Below are positions 36,623 to 45,233 of a stretch of DNA of 64,000 nucleotides, piece after piece. Source of the DNA: Candidatus Rifleibacteriota bacterium (GTDB lineage: Bacteria; Muiribacteriota; Ozemobacteria; Ozemobacterales; Ozemobacteraceae). The notes under the pieces were generated by a model. The model did not search any database. It saw only the letters and a program-made list of their open reading frames with translations, and had not been told where the DNA came from. The translations under genes were made by a program, and so were the position numbers. The stretch's first letter is position 1. Every line of letters starts with the position of its first letter. The stretch lies in NCBI GenBank assembly GCA_015233565.1, contig JADFXM010000024.1, positions 43,514-107,513 of the forward strand, read 5' to 3'.

Positions 36623-37303
36623 ATGGCCAGGAGAGGTTTTGCTCTTCAAATGGCCATGCTGATATCAACGATTTTGTTGGTTTACGGCGGATTTCTTGTT
36701 TTTAACACTCGTATCCAAAACGATATCAGTGTTTCGGAAAACTATCGATTGCAAGCGTATTTAACCTCAAAAGCCGGTATTCAGCAAACTGTATTAAAAG
36801 TAAAGCTGATGCAGAGAGAGCTTTATGATGATATTTGTCTCATGCAGGGAAGGAATCCACTTTTTGACTTTTCAAAAAAAATCGATGCAACAAATCCTGG
36901 GCCAATTTATCTATACCATCGAGGAGAAGCTGACGGCCATGATTTCTTCACAGCCAACCTTGATGCCAAATTGCAAAATTGTGTGACAAAGCCGTCGACA
37001 TGGCTTGATTGTTTTAAAAATGATTTAAATTCTGAATGGGAATTTGGCGTTTCTGAAAAAAAGCGAGTTTTGACTCTCCAGGACTTACCGAGCGAAATTC
37101 GCAGCTTGATGCGCGACCCTTTTCAGGCTTCTTACAAGATTCAGGATTTAAAGATCATCGCTCAGAACACTACTGAAAATGCGAAATCAGTTGTTCAGGA
37201 CCAATTTATTGCTGAAATTGAAGTGGGAGCAGAGGTAAAGTCTTCCCATGATGCGGTGTTTAGGCATTCAGTGCGGCATACTCTCCGAGTATCAGGTGGA
37301 TAA
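36623..37303 (+). CDS. PilX-like minor pilin-like protein 2
   Basis: The frame can start at ATG 36623 (MARRGFALQMAML) or at a TTG at 36608; further upstream the frame overlaps the previous gene without benefit. The N terminus (ARRGFALQMAMLISTILLVY) has the short basic leader and hydrophobic helix of PilX-type minor pilins, which lack Glu+5. The soluble part is Lys-rich. It sits between two pilin-like genes; its stop is followed or overlapped by the next start. Confidence 0.65.
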   Translation: MARRGFALQMAMLISTILLVYGGFLVFNTRIQNDISVSENYRLQAYLTSKAGIQQTVLKVKLMQRELYDDICLMQGRNPLFDFSKKIDATNPGPIYLYHRGEADGHDFFTANLDAKLQNCVTKPSTWLDCFKNDLNSEWEFGVSEKKRVLTLQDLPSEIRSLMRDPFQASYKIQDLKIIAQNTTENAKSVVQDQFIAEIEVGAEVKSSHDAVFRHSVRHTLRVSGG

Positions 37304-38021
37304 AGTGAAAAAATCAGGGGTTACGCTTGTTGAGACAGCTATTGCAGCAGTTGTTTTTGCATTATTCCTTGTGTCTGCGTTAGCTCTGTTCAGAAGTGGC
37401 AAATTAACCGGAGAGAAAGCTAACTGGATTCAGGCAAAAACCGGGAGTTTTCGTAATACCGAAATATATCTGAATACATTGATCAAGAAGGCTTCTTATC
37501 CTTGCACGTTTGTTTTTCCATCTAAAATACTGGAAAACAAAAATAAAGAGTTTGGATTTTGGCTCTGGGATGGCAAAGAAATTAAACCGTCTCCCCAATC
37601 TGAAAAATCAAATGTAAAAGCAATAAATGGGGAAACGATATTTCGTTTCACTGAATCTTCCCATGAAAGAAGGGGTGGCGAGAAAGAAGAGCCACTAATT
37701 CTAATTTACCATTTTTTGGTTTTGTCTTCCGATGGTAAATTACGACATGAAGCTTTTAAAGAGGCTGATTTGCTGACTTCTCCACCAGAGTATGCAAAAG
37801 CTCTCCATCGTGATTCAATCCCCCCAAGCGGACTTGAGAAAAGCGAACTGAAGGATTTGATTGACGATGTCCAATCAGTAAAAGTATCTCTTGGAGGAGA
37901 TCCAAATGGCCGCAGGCTCATTAATTTGATGGTTAAAGTTTCCTCAGCAAAAAATCTGGGGGCCAGAGATGAAAAAATTACGTTGATGCCGGAGAACGAA
38001 ATATTCCTTTTTCAAAAATAA
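37296..38021 (+). CDS. Type IV pilin-like / pseudopilin protein 3
   Basis: The start is probably GTG at 37296 or 37305, overlapping the previous stop. The short leader KVKKSG is followed by VTLVETAIAAVVFALFLV, with the prepilin cleavage site G|V and Glu+5. The soluble domain of about 220 residues has a Lys/Ser-rich composition and a segment SLGGDPNGRRLINLMVKV near the end. With the two genes before it this makes a set of minor pilins or pseudopilins. Confidence 0.7.
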   Translation: MDKVKKSGVTLVETAIAAVVFALFLVSALALFRSGKLTGEKANWIQAKTGSFRNTEIYLNTLIKKASYPCTFVFPSKILENKNKEFGFWLWDGKEIKPSPQSEKSNVKAINGETIFRFTESSHERRGGEKEEPLILIYHFLVLSSDGKLRHEAFKEADLLTSPPEYAKALHRDSIPPSGLEKSELKDLIDDVQSVKVSLGGDPNGRRLINLMVKVSSAKNLGARDEKITLMPENEIFLFQK

Positions 38022-38116
38022 CTCAAACTCCGACTTGTTTAGAGCTTTCCCCGGGTTATCTAGACCAGCTTAGTTCGGCAAATCTTATTTAAAGGTGCCA
38101 AAAAGTTGTGGGTGAG

Positions 38117-38346
38117 GAAGGTGGCTGAATGAGGTAGAAGTTGGTCGCTGGGCGAAGTCGAAGCTGGTTGCTGAGTGGAGTTGAAGTTGGTCGCTGGGCG
38201 AAGTCGAAGCTGGTTGCTGAGTGGAGTTGAAGTTGGTCGCTGGGCGAAGTCGAAGCTGGTTGCTGAGTGGAGTTGAAGCTGGTCGCTGAGCGAAGTCGAA
38301 GCTGGTTGCTGAACGGAGTTGAAGTTGGTCGCTGAGCGGAGTCGAA
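38117..38346. repeat. 23/46-bp tandem repeat array
   Basis: About ten 23-bp units alternate between two versions (GTTGGTCGCTGGGCGAAGTC.. and GCTGGTTGCTGAGTGGAGTT..), giving a 46-bp period. The last unit runs on to 38352 and contains GGTCGCT...AGCGACC, a 7-bp hairpin stem. The core resembles the CTGAGCGAAGTCGAAG repeats found dispersed in many bacterial genomes. The array fills the gap between the pilin-like genes and the first PilT-like gene. Confidence 0.85.
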
Positions 38347-38438
38347 GCGACCGAGGGATTGGTTAATTCATTGATTAACTAGGCTCCTTATTTGAAATTA
38401 GGTGTTCTAAGCAACTGAAAATTTTTGGAGAAAATTAA

Positions 38439-39497
38439 TTGGACGAAAGATTATTTGATATTCTAAGGCTGGCAAAAGAGATGTCAGCTTCAGATGTGCA
38501 CTTAAGACCGGGTTCGCCACCTGTTATGCGGGTTGGAGCTAATCTGGTGGTATCTTCAATTCCAAGTCTTTCTGAGGAAAAAATTTCGGAAATTACCCAA
38601 TCAATAATGCCACCCACAGTTTTCAAGAATTTTCAGGCTAAAAAGGAAGCTGATTTTTCAATCTCATTGCCGGGAATAAGTCGATTTAGGGTGAACTGTT
38701 TCCTTCAAAGTAGTGGTGTGAGCTTTGTTTTCAGGCAAATTCCAGTTTCTGTTCCAACTTACGATGAAGTGCAACTTACTGCCAAGATGCTGGAGATCCT
38801 GAATTATGATTCCGGTTTGATCCTGGTTTCAGGTGCCACCGGCTCAGGAAAATCAACAACAATTGCCGCAATGCTTGATTGGTTGAATAAAAACGATTCC
38901 CGAAGAATAATAACACTTGAAGATCCGATCGAATTTTTGTATCGTGATAAGAAGTGTGATTTTGTTCAACGTGAATTTGGAAATGATTTTTTTTCTTTCC
39001 CGGAGGCATTAGCCGCAACTTTAAGGCAAGATCCTGATGTAATGCTTGTCGGAGAAATGCGGGAACTTGCAACTGTTGAATTAACGCTTACTGCGGCAGA
39101 AACAGGACATCTTGTTTTTTCTACGGTCCATTCTTCTTCTACCGCATCGGCTATTTCACGTATTTTGAGTGTTTTTCCAGGTGATTCAAAGCAGTTTATT
39201 CAGGAACAAATTGCATCCGTGCTGGTTTGTATAATTTCACAGGTTCTTGTACCACTTAAAACAGATAAGAGAAAAATGATTGCAGCCAGGGAAGTTCTAT
39301 TTAACACCCCAGCAATGGCAAATCTGATTCGATCAGGAAAGCATGAGCAAATTCAAAATTTTCTCCAGAGCGGTCGTGAATCCGGTATGAATATTTTGAA
39401 TGATTCTCTTGTAAAATTGGTTAAAGCGAATCTGGTTGACCCTGAAGATGCGATTGCTAAGAGTTACGATCCTACAGAATTGATAAAGCTTGTTTAG
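38439..39497 (+). CDS. PilT-like type IV pilus ATPase 1
   Basis: The start is a TTG at 38439 with GGAG upstream. The 352-residue protein has the PilT layout: N-terminal domain with SASDVHLRPGSPPVMRVG, Walker A GATGSGKSTT, Asp box (ITLEDPIEF), Walker B-like LRQDPDVMLVGEMRE and His box TGHLVFSTVHSSS. PilT family ATPases drive pilus retraction or secretion. The conserved LRQDPD...GE is intact, so it should be active. Confidence 0.85.
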   Translation: MDERLFDILRLAKEMSASDVHLRPGSPPVMRVGANLVVSSIPSLSEEKISEITQSIMPPTVFKNFQAKKEADFSISLPGISRFRVNCFLQSSGVSFVFRQIPVSVPTYDEVQLTAKMLEILNYDSGLILVSGATGSGKSTTIAAMLDWLNKNDSRRIITLEDPIEFLYRDKKCDFVQREFGNDFFSFPEALAATLRQDPDVMLVGEMRELATVELTLTAAETGHLVFSTVHSSSTASAISRILSVFPGDSKQFIQEQIASVLVCIISQVLVPLKTDKRKMIAAREVLFNTPAMANLIRSGKHEQIQNFLQSGRESGMNILNDSLVKLVKANLVDPEDAIAKSYDPTELIKLV

Positions 39498-39511
39498 TCA
39501 GGTATTATTCA

Positions 39512-40576
39512 GTGATTGAGCTATTAAGAGCGCTGGTTTTACAAACACTTCAAGCAGGTGGGTTCGACTTGAACATAAAAGTCGGAGCTCCGCCGACCAT
39601 TCGAATTGCCGGGGAAATAAAACATTCCACAAGTCGAGTCTTTTCGCTTGAGGAAATGAGGCAATTCATCACCCAAATTCTGGACAAGGAAGGTTATAAA
39701 AAGCTCCAGCAAAGTGGCCAGGTTGACGCAATTTTATCCTTCAGTGAATTATGTCGGCTCAGAATTAGCGCGTTTATACAGCGTGGAACGCCTGCTATCT
39801 CAGTGAGAATTATCCCCCCAAAAATCCCCAAATTGGAAGATTGTGGATTTCCTGATGTGGTTTTGAATCAGATAAATGAAATTAGAAGTGGTTTAATTCT
39901 CGTTACGGGAGCGACAAATTCCGGAAAATCAACAACGCTGGCGGCAATTATTGATCATATTTGTGCGAAAAAGAGTGTTCATGTAATTACTATTGAAGAT
40001 CCAATTGAGTACAAGTTTCCGGAATATGAAAATTCAATTGTCAGTCAACGTCACGTCGGTGTTCATACAAACGATTTTCAGTCGGCTCTGAATTCTGCAC
40101 TTAGACAAGATCCGGATATAATTGTAATCGGAGAATTGAGAACACCCGAAACTGTCACTATTTGTCTACAGGCTGCTGAAACCGGGCACCTGGTACTAGG
40201 CACGCTACATACAATGAGTGCGGCACAGAGTATTTCCAGGTTGATAAATATTTTTCCTGCGGATAAAAGCGATGGAATTCGCTATGGGATAGCAAATTGC
40301 TTAAGGTTGACAATTTCCCAGGTATTACTTAGAGGAGCCGATCGAAAATCGAGAATCCTGGCTTATGAAGTAATGCCGACAACAGGAGCAATTGCCAATT
40401 TGATAAGATCAAACAGAATCCATGAAATAAACTCGCTTCTTTTGGCAGGAAAAAAATTTGGAGGCTGTTTAATGGTACAAACTATTCAAGAGTTAGTTAA
40501 ACAAAAAAGAGTTCTTTTGGAAGATGTTCCGTCAGAATTTCGTTTTGAAATCGGAAAAAAACAGGATCAAAACTGA
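39512..40576 (+). CDS. PilT-like type IV pilus ATPase 2
   Basis: The start is a GTG at 39512, 15 bases after ATPase 1. The 354-residue protein has the same order of motifs: FDLNIKVGAPPTIRIAG, Walker A variant GATNSGKSTT (Asn in place of Gly), ITIEDPIEY, LRQDPDIIVIGELR and TGHLVLGTLHTMS. It is clearly diverged from ATPase 1. Paired PilT/PilU-type ATPases are known to cooperate in retraction, which makes this a plausible pair. Its stop overlaps the cyclase ATG by one base. Confidence 0.85.
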   Translation: MIELLRALVLQTLQAGGFDLNIKVGAPPTIRIAGEIKHSTSRVFSLEEMRQFITQILDKEGYKKLQQSGQVDAILSFSELCRLRISAFIQRGTPAISVRIIPPKIPKLEDCGFPDVVLNQINEIRSGLILVTGATNSGKSTTLAAIIDHICAKKSVHVITIEDPIEYKFPEYENSIVSQRHVGVHTNDFQSALNSALRQDPDIIVIGELRTPETVTICLQAAETGHLVLGTLHTMSAAQSISRLINIFPADKSDGIRYGIANCLRLTISQVLLRGADRKSRILAYEVMPTTGAIANLIRSNRIHEINSLLLAGKKFGGCLMVQTIQELVKQKRVLLEDVPSEFRFEIGKKQDQN

Positions 40577-41883
40577 TGGCTTCGGGAATATTTGATTATC
40601 TTTCCGGTAAAACTGAACAGGAATTCAAGACTCTGAAGATGGATAACTTCCGGCTTTCGGAACGTCTGAAGAAACTTGAAGTAGAGGTCTCAAGAAGCCG
40701 CGAATTTTCTGCAAAACATGCTACTCAAATGGTCGCTCTTTTAGTTCAGATCAGAGAGTTAGCTGGCTGTGTCGAGTCTGAATCAAGCTTGGAAATCGCC
40801 TGGGGAATTTTGACTAAATCCCTTGAATTAAAAAAGGGAGCTATATATCTTAAGAGCGGGGAAGCATGGAATCCGGTGCGAAGTACAGGCTTTCAGGATA
40901 ACGCACCAATAGTTCCTGACTCTGAAGATTCGGTTTTTTCAGCGACCATTAAGGCCAAAGTAATGTTAACCCTCAAAGCGGTTCGTCAGGATCCCGCATT
41001 TTCCGCCCTCGAAGGAAGAGGTTTGATCCCAGATATCTTAATTGCCAGTCCTTTCAAGATCGAAAGAAAAGTCGGCGGTTTGATTGTAGTTTGCCGTGCA
41101 TTGGGGAAAACATTTTCCGAAGACGACTCCATGGAATTACTAAGACTCTTGTCTTCAATTTTGGGCCTTTCTCTTTCGAATTCAAATGTAATCGCCAGGC
41201 AAAAAGAGACGATTGAACAAAAGACCAGAGAAGCAGACCATTTAAAGGGTATTTTTTCGAAAATGGTTTCCCCAAAAATTGTGGAAACTCTCACCAACAA
41301 CCCTCAAGGAATTGTCCTGGGCGGGAAAAGAGAAAAAATTGTAGTATTTTTCACTGATATACGTGGTTTTACTTCGCTTTCAGAAAAACTTCCCCCCGAA
41401 AAAACAGTTGAATTGTTGAATAAATACTTTTCTACTGTATCTGAAATAGTGATTAAGTACAACGGTACCCTGGATAAGTATATCGGTGATGCAGTTATGG
41501 CACTTTTTAACACTCCGGTTTCAATCGATGAGCCAGTAAAAGCTGCGTTTTTAGCTGCTACAGAGATTCAAAACGCGCTTAAAGAAAGCGCTATTATCGG
41601 GAGGCAGGAAGGCTTCCCTGACTTTTCCATCGGAATTGGAATGAGTTTCCAGGAAGTAGTTGTAGGCTACGTCGGCTCTGAACGAATGGCCAGTTTTACC
41701 GCGATCGGAGATGGAGTAAACATAGCTTCAAGGCTTTGTTCCATTGCCAAGGGTGGTGAGATAGCAGTAAGTGAGGAATTTTTTGAAGCTCTCGAATATG
41801 GAGATGGTTTTGAAGTTCGCGAAGGAATCAAACTTAAAGGGAAAGAAAAGCCAACTCGGGTGTATGTTTTTCATCCCAGCTGA
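40576..41883 (+). CDS. GAF and class III adenylate/guanylate cyclase
   Basis: The protein has 435 residues. An N-terminal coiled coil is followed by a GAF domain (about 55-210). A second coiled coil leads to the class III cyclase domain (from about 250), with metal-binding Asp in VVFFTDIRGFTS and KYIGDAVMALF. LDKYIGD supplies the Lys expected for ATP. The transition-state Asn/Arg are in VNIASRLCSI. cAMP production is the likely activity. Coupling to pilus ATPases fits the known control of type IV pili by cAMP in some bacteria, but that is by analogy. Confidence 0.85.
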   Translation: MASGIFDYLSGKTEQEFKTLKMDNFRLSERLKKLEVEVSRSREFSAKHATQMVALLVQIRELAGCVESESSLEIAWGILTKSLELKKGAIYLKSGEAWNPVRSTGFQDNAPIVPDSEDSVFSATIKAKVMLTLKAVRQDPAFSALEGRGLIPDILIASPFKIERKVGGLIVVCRALGKTFSEDDSMELLRLLSSILGLSLSNSNVIARQKETIEQKTREADHLKGIFSKMVSPKIVETLTNNPQGIVLGGKREKIVVFFTDIRGFTSLSEKLPPEKTVELLNKYFSTVSEIVIKYNGTLDKYIGDAVMALFNTPVSIDEPVKAAFLAATEIQNALKESAIIGRQEGFPDFSIGIGMSFQEVVVGYVGSERMASFTAIGDGVNIASRLCSIAKGGEIAVSEEFFEALEYGDGFEVREGIKLKGKEKPTRVYVFHPS

Positions 41884-41903
41884 AAAATATCAATGGTTCG
41901 TAG

Positions 41904-42012
41904 AGACTATCGGAAAATCTCGGTACATTTTTTCGATACAAAACGACTCGCAGTTGATGCGAGAAAGCGGGGAAAAAGAATGGGCAGGTTCACCAAAAAG
42001 TGAATTTTAGGG
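41904..42012. repeat. Degenerate copy of the adjacent MITE-like element
   Basis: It starts AGACTATCGGAAAA and keeps the internal core GATGCGAGAAAGCGGGG and the tail AATTTTAGGG in the same order as 42038-42163, but has lost the right-hand inverted repeat. It is a tandem neighbour in direct orientation. Confidence 0.65.
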
Positions 42013-42037
42013 TATTCTTCAGCAATCATTGTTAATG

Positions 42038-42163
42038 AGACTGTCGGAAAAGTCCGACACATTGCATTTGGTACAAAGTGGCATTGATTTGATGCGCGAA
42101 AGCGGGGCGATAAAACGGGTTGGTACATGAAATTATTCAATTTTAGGGGTTTTCCGACAGTCT
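42038..42163. mobile_element. MITE-like element with 14-bp perfect inverted repeats
   Basis: AGACTGTCGGAAAA (42038-42051) and TTTTCCGACAGTCT (42150-42163) are exact inverted repeats bounding 126 bp with no coding potential. The flanks show no clear target duplication. The rest of the gap (42164-42245) contains nothing else recognisable. Confidence 0.75.
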
Positions 42164-42245
42164 GAATACCAGGGAACGCTTGTGAATTCGGTGCCCCGCC
42201 TATCCTCGCGGGAAGAGCATGATTTAAATAAGTGAGATTGAGTTC

Positions 42246-43280
42246 ATGAAAAAGTTGTTGGTTGTTTTTTTTCTTCTGTATTTTTCAATCGCTCTTTATG
42301 CTGAATTGCCAAAGGTTTTGGATACATTTGAACCGGAATACTTTCACAACAAAGTTAATGCTGTCCGGGTTGGAATCGATGATGAGAAATTATTTATTTT
42401 TCAACCTGATGATCCTAAACCAGCTACTGCTTCGGTTGTTTTGTTTCTCAGAGGCTGGACATTTCATGCTCCATCCTTCTACCAATCCTGGATTAATCAC
42501 ATTGTAAGACGAGGACATATAGTCATTTTCCCTGAATTTCAGGGAAATGGAAGTTCAGCTAAGGATTTCACAATTAATGCCGCACGTTCTTTGAAAGAAG
42601 GTTTAAGATTCCTTGAAGATAGAAAAGGCGTAATTCCTGATCGGGAGAACATGATCATTTTGGGCCATGAATGCGGGGCTGTGATTGCTGCCAATCTTGC
42701 TGTGATAAACAAAAGGATAAAACTTCCTGTACCAAAAGCTCTTATGCTGATCGAACCGTCCAGATCTCCATCAGATGAGGAGGGCACAGCTATCCCTCTC
42801 GCAAATCTTTCAAAAATCAAGCAAGATACATATCTATTGATGGTTGTAGGTGAAGACGACACGAAAAATGGAATGGGGACAGCGATAGATCTTTTTTATA
42901 GATGCAGCGGAATTCCATCGGATAATAAAATATTTTTGACTGCTTTGACAGATGTTCGTGGAGTGCCGGCGCTGGTGGGTGATTCGATTTCCCCAACTGC
43001 TCCGAATTGGCGTGAGTCTGAAAGAGCGATTGAAAAATACAAAAATGATTTTATCCGCTCCTATCGAGATCCTTTTAATAATAGAATTTTAAGAGGAAAA
43101 GGGGTGGATTTTCAGGATTTCTCAGGTTTTTGGCGCTTATTCGATAAACTTTGTTATGTTGGTTTTAACGGTTTTTACCGCGACAGCTTTTTTCTTGAAA
43201 AAAACCCGGATTTTCGAACTCTCGGGAAATTCTCAGATGGCCGAGCAATTAGAGGGTTTTTGGCCACCAAGCGGCCTTGA
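42246..43280 (+). CDS. Exported alpha/beta-hydrolase-fold protein lacking the nucleophile serine
   Basis: The protein has 344 residues with a signal peptide (VVFFLLYFSIALYA). The mature part follows an alpha/beta hydrolase: VVLFLRGWTFHAP, then GHIVIFPEFQGNG, then the nucleophile elbow MIILGHECGAVIAANLA. The G-x-S-x-G serine is replaced by Glu (GHECG). An acid site may be in VVGEDDTKNG. No catalytic His is obvious near the end. Either it uses other chemistry or it is a non-catalytic binding protein. It stands alone, convergent with the flagellar genes. Confidence 0.65.
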   Translation: MKKLLVVFFLLYFSIALYAELPKVLDTFEPEYFHNKVNAVRVGIDDEKLFIFQPDDPKPATASVVLFLRGWTFHAPSFYQSWINHIVRRGHIVIFPEFQGNGSSAKDFTINAARSLKEGLRFLEDRKGVIPDRENMIILGHECGAVIAANLAVINKRIKLPVPKALMLIEPSRSPSDEEGTAIPLANLSKIKQDTYLLMVVGEDDTKNGMGTAIDLFYRCSGIPSDNKIFLTALTDVRGVPALVGDSISPTAPNWRESERAIEKYKNDFIRSYRDPFNNRILRGKGVDFQDFSGFWRLFDKLCYVGFNGFYRDSFFLEKNPDFRTLGKFSDGRAIRGFLATKRP

Positions 43281-43365
43281 GGGATTTTATTCGCGAAGGT
43301 CTATTGAAGAATCTTAACTTTACTGGGGCTTGCTCGTTCACAGCGACAGTGGGCTTAAGTTGGAT

Positions 43366-44454
43366 TCACTTTATATTTGCCTGAGCTGAAGCGATCAAAT
43401 CTGTAAGGCTTTTAGGAATGTATGATTTGGGAGCATCGGGAGGAGGAAGTTTGGGAGGTGATTCAGAAATAGCTACGATTTTTCCAGCTTTTTCTGCATC
43501 CATGGTAGCCAAAATGAGTGAGGCCCTTTCAGGAGGAACCCCTTTTAATATGTTGTAAATAAGCTGATTATCTGAAACTTCATCGAAAATCTTTGCCATT
43601 TCTTTGGGATCCATTGCTCCTACCATTTGTTGAACCGGTTTCAAACGGTTTTCGCCTTCCATTAACTTGGAAAGACTGGACTCTATTTTCAGCGCTTCAG
43701 ATGCAAGCTGTTTTGAAAGAATGTCGACTGAATCTTTTCGGTTTTCAAGATCAACTTTCAGCTCTTCAAGCTTCTTTTTTTCAGCCAAATTTTCTTCCTG
43801 GAGTGCCAATAACTCAGTTTGACGGCGTTTATATTTCTCCTCCTGAGCACGAACCAGTTCTTTGTAAGAATTCTCAAGCTCTGATGCTCGTTTTTGAAGA
43901 TCGTCGCTTCCTGAAGTTATCAAATCGCTGAATTTAGTCTGCTCCCGCTTGATCAAAGCCTGAAGTCTCTCTTCACCAGGTAGTTCATTGATTTTGATGA
44001 AGTCATAATAATAATTCAGTGGAAACGATTTTCTATAGTTTTCAGGAATTTTGTACCTTATGGAAATTACATCCAAAAAATCAAGCATCAGGATTAACAC
44101 TACTAGGAGGGATCCTAATACCCCGACTAAAAAGATAAACGCAAGATTCATAATCGCGTTTAAATAACGGGAATAAAGTTTTTTTACTGCTTCAATCTTA
44201 GACGGTTTAGCCTTTTCCGTCTCTTCAGCAGCTGTAGAACCTGTCTCTTCTTCTAAATCAGGACCCTTTTTCGAGTCTCCGTTTTTTACGGGAGCACCTT
44301 TCTTGTCCGGAGGGCCTTTTTTTTCAGCAGCCCCCTTTTGTCCAGGTTTTTCTGGCTTTTCTGATTTTTCAGGTTCCTCTGTTTTTCCCTTTTCCGGGGA
44401 ACCTTTTGGGGGAAGGGTTTTTTTCCCTTGGGGGGGTGTGGGTGTTTTAGCCAT
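43366..44454 (-). CDS. MotE-like (YlxF-type) flagellar protein
   Basis: The 362-residue protein has a cytoplasmic N terminus extremely rich in Pro, Lys, Glu and Gly (residues 1-90), one membrane helix (about 100-125), a long coiled coil (about 160-265) and a C-terminal MgtE_N-like domain (MVGAMDPKEMAKIFDEV, then NILKGVPPERASLILATM). This layout matches MotE/YlxF, which sits beside fliJ and fliK in Firmicutes and related bacteria and helps stator or flagellar assembly. The Lys/Pro tail is an unusual addition. It lies last in the flagellar cluster, 68 bases after the lytic transglycosylase gene. Confidence 0.7.
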   Translation of the reverse strand: MAKTPTPPQGKKTLPPKGSPEKGKTEEPEKSEKPEKPGQKGAAEKKGPPDKKGAPVKNGDSKKGPDLEEETGSTAAEETEKAKPSKIEAVKKLYSRYLNAIMNLAFIFLVGVLGSLLVVLILMLDFLDVISIRYKIPENYRKSFPLNYYYDFIKINELPGEERLQALIKREQTKFSDLITSGSDDLQKRASELENSYKELVRAQEEKYKRRQTELLALQEENLAEKKKLEELKVDLENRKDSVDILSKQLASEALKIESSLSKLMEGENRLKPVQQMVGAMDPKEMAKIFDEVSDNQLIYNILKGVPPERASLILATMDAEKAGKIVAISESPPKLPPPDAPKSYIPKSLTDLIASAQANIK

Positions 44455-44522
44455 TATTTTTACCTAAAGAATTTAGCCTCTTGTTAATAAGATGAAAAAT
44501 GATAACAAATTTATCGGAATTT

Positions 44523-45233
44523 TCAAAATTTCATAGGAATTTCAAGATCACCCGTCAAGTATTTTTTTTTGATTTCCCTTATTTTCTCATCAGGAAAACC
44601 ATGCAAAATTTTTCTGACGTATTCCTGAGTTTCCGGGAATGGAGGAATTCCCTCATACTCTTTCACCGCATTAGGCCCTGCATTATACCCTGCAAGCGCT
44701 AATCGCAGATCCCCGGAATTTTCTTTAAGCATCTCAAGTAAGTATTTTGTACCACCTGCAATGTTCTCTTCAGGATTGAAAGGATTTTTAATTCCAAGAT
44801 CTCTGGCTGTTTCAGGCATTAATTGCATTAATCCTAATGCTCCTTTTTTGCTGATTGCGTTGGGGTCAAAATTTGACTCAATTTCGACCAGGCGCTTTAC
44901 TAATTCAGGATCTAAGCCATTTTTCATAGAATATTTCTTAATCAATTCGTCAAATTTTTGTCCGGAATCGTTGAATAGTAGTTGAGAATTGTTAAAATGG
45001 GGAGGAAGAACAGAAGAAGAAAGGGAAACAGGCTTTACTTCGTTTTTTTTGGGCTTCAAAATCTCTTCTTTTGCTTCATCCAGAGCTTTTTGAAAATCTT
45101 TTTTTTCGTCCTGTTGGGCGCTTTTTGTTTCTGAAGAATTCTTATTGGTTTTTAAGTGTTTAGGAAACATGGTGCCAAAAGTCTGATTTAGTTCCTGAAT
45201 TCTCTCAAGAATAGATTGTATTCTGTTAAACAT
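44523..45233 (-). CDS. Lytic transglycosylase (SLT) domain protein
   Basis: The 236-residue protein has an N-terminal charged linker (residues 1-115) and a C-terminal SLT domain. The catalytic Glu is in LVEIESNFDPNA, followed by GALGLMQLMPETARDLGI and ALAGYNAGPNAV. It would cut peptidoglycan glycan strands, probably to let the flagellar rod through. No signal peptide is seen, so it may leave through the flagellar export system, as described for some flagellar muramidases; that route is inference. Its start overlaps the end of fliJ by eight bases. Confidence 0.75.
   Translation of the reverse strand: MFNRIQSILERIQELNQTFGTMFPKHLKTNKNSSETKSAQQDEKKDFQKALDEAKEEILKPKKNEVKPVSLSSSVLPPHFNNSQLLFNDSGQKFDELIKKYSMKNGLDPELVKRLVEIESNFDPNAISKKGALGLMQLMPETARDLGIKNPFNPEENIAGGTKYLLEMLKENSGDLRLALAGYNAGPNAVKEYEGIPPFPETQEYVRKILHGFPDEKIREIKKKYLTGDLEIPMKF

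Noticed and set aside
38117..38346. Possible CRISPR array
   Set aside because: The units are directly adjacent with no spacers.
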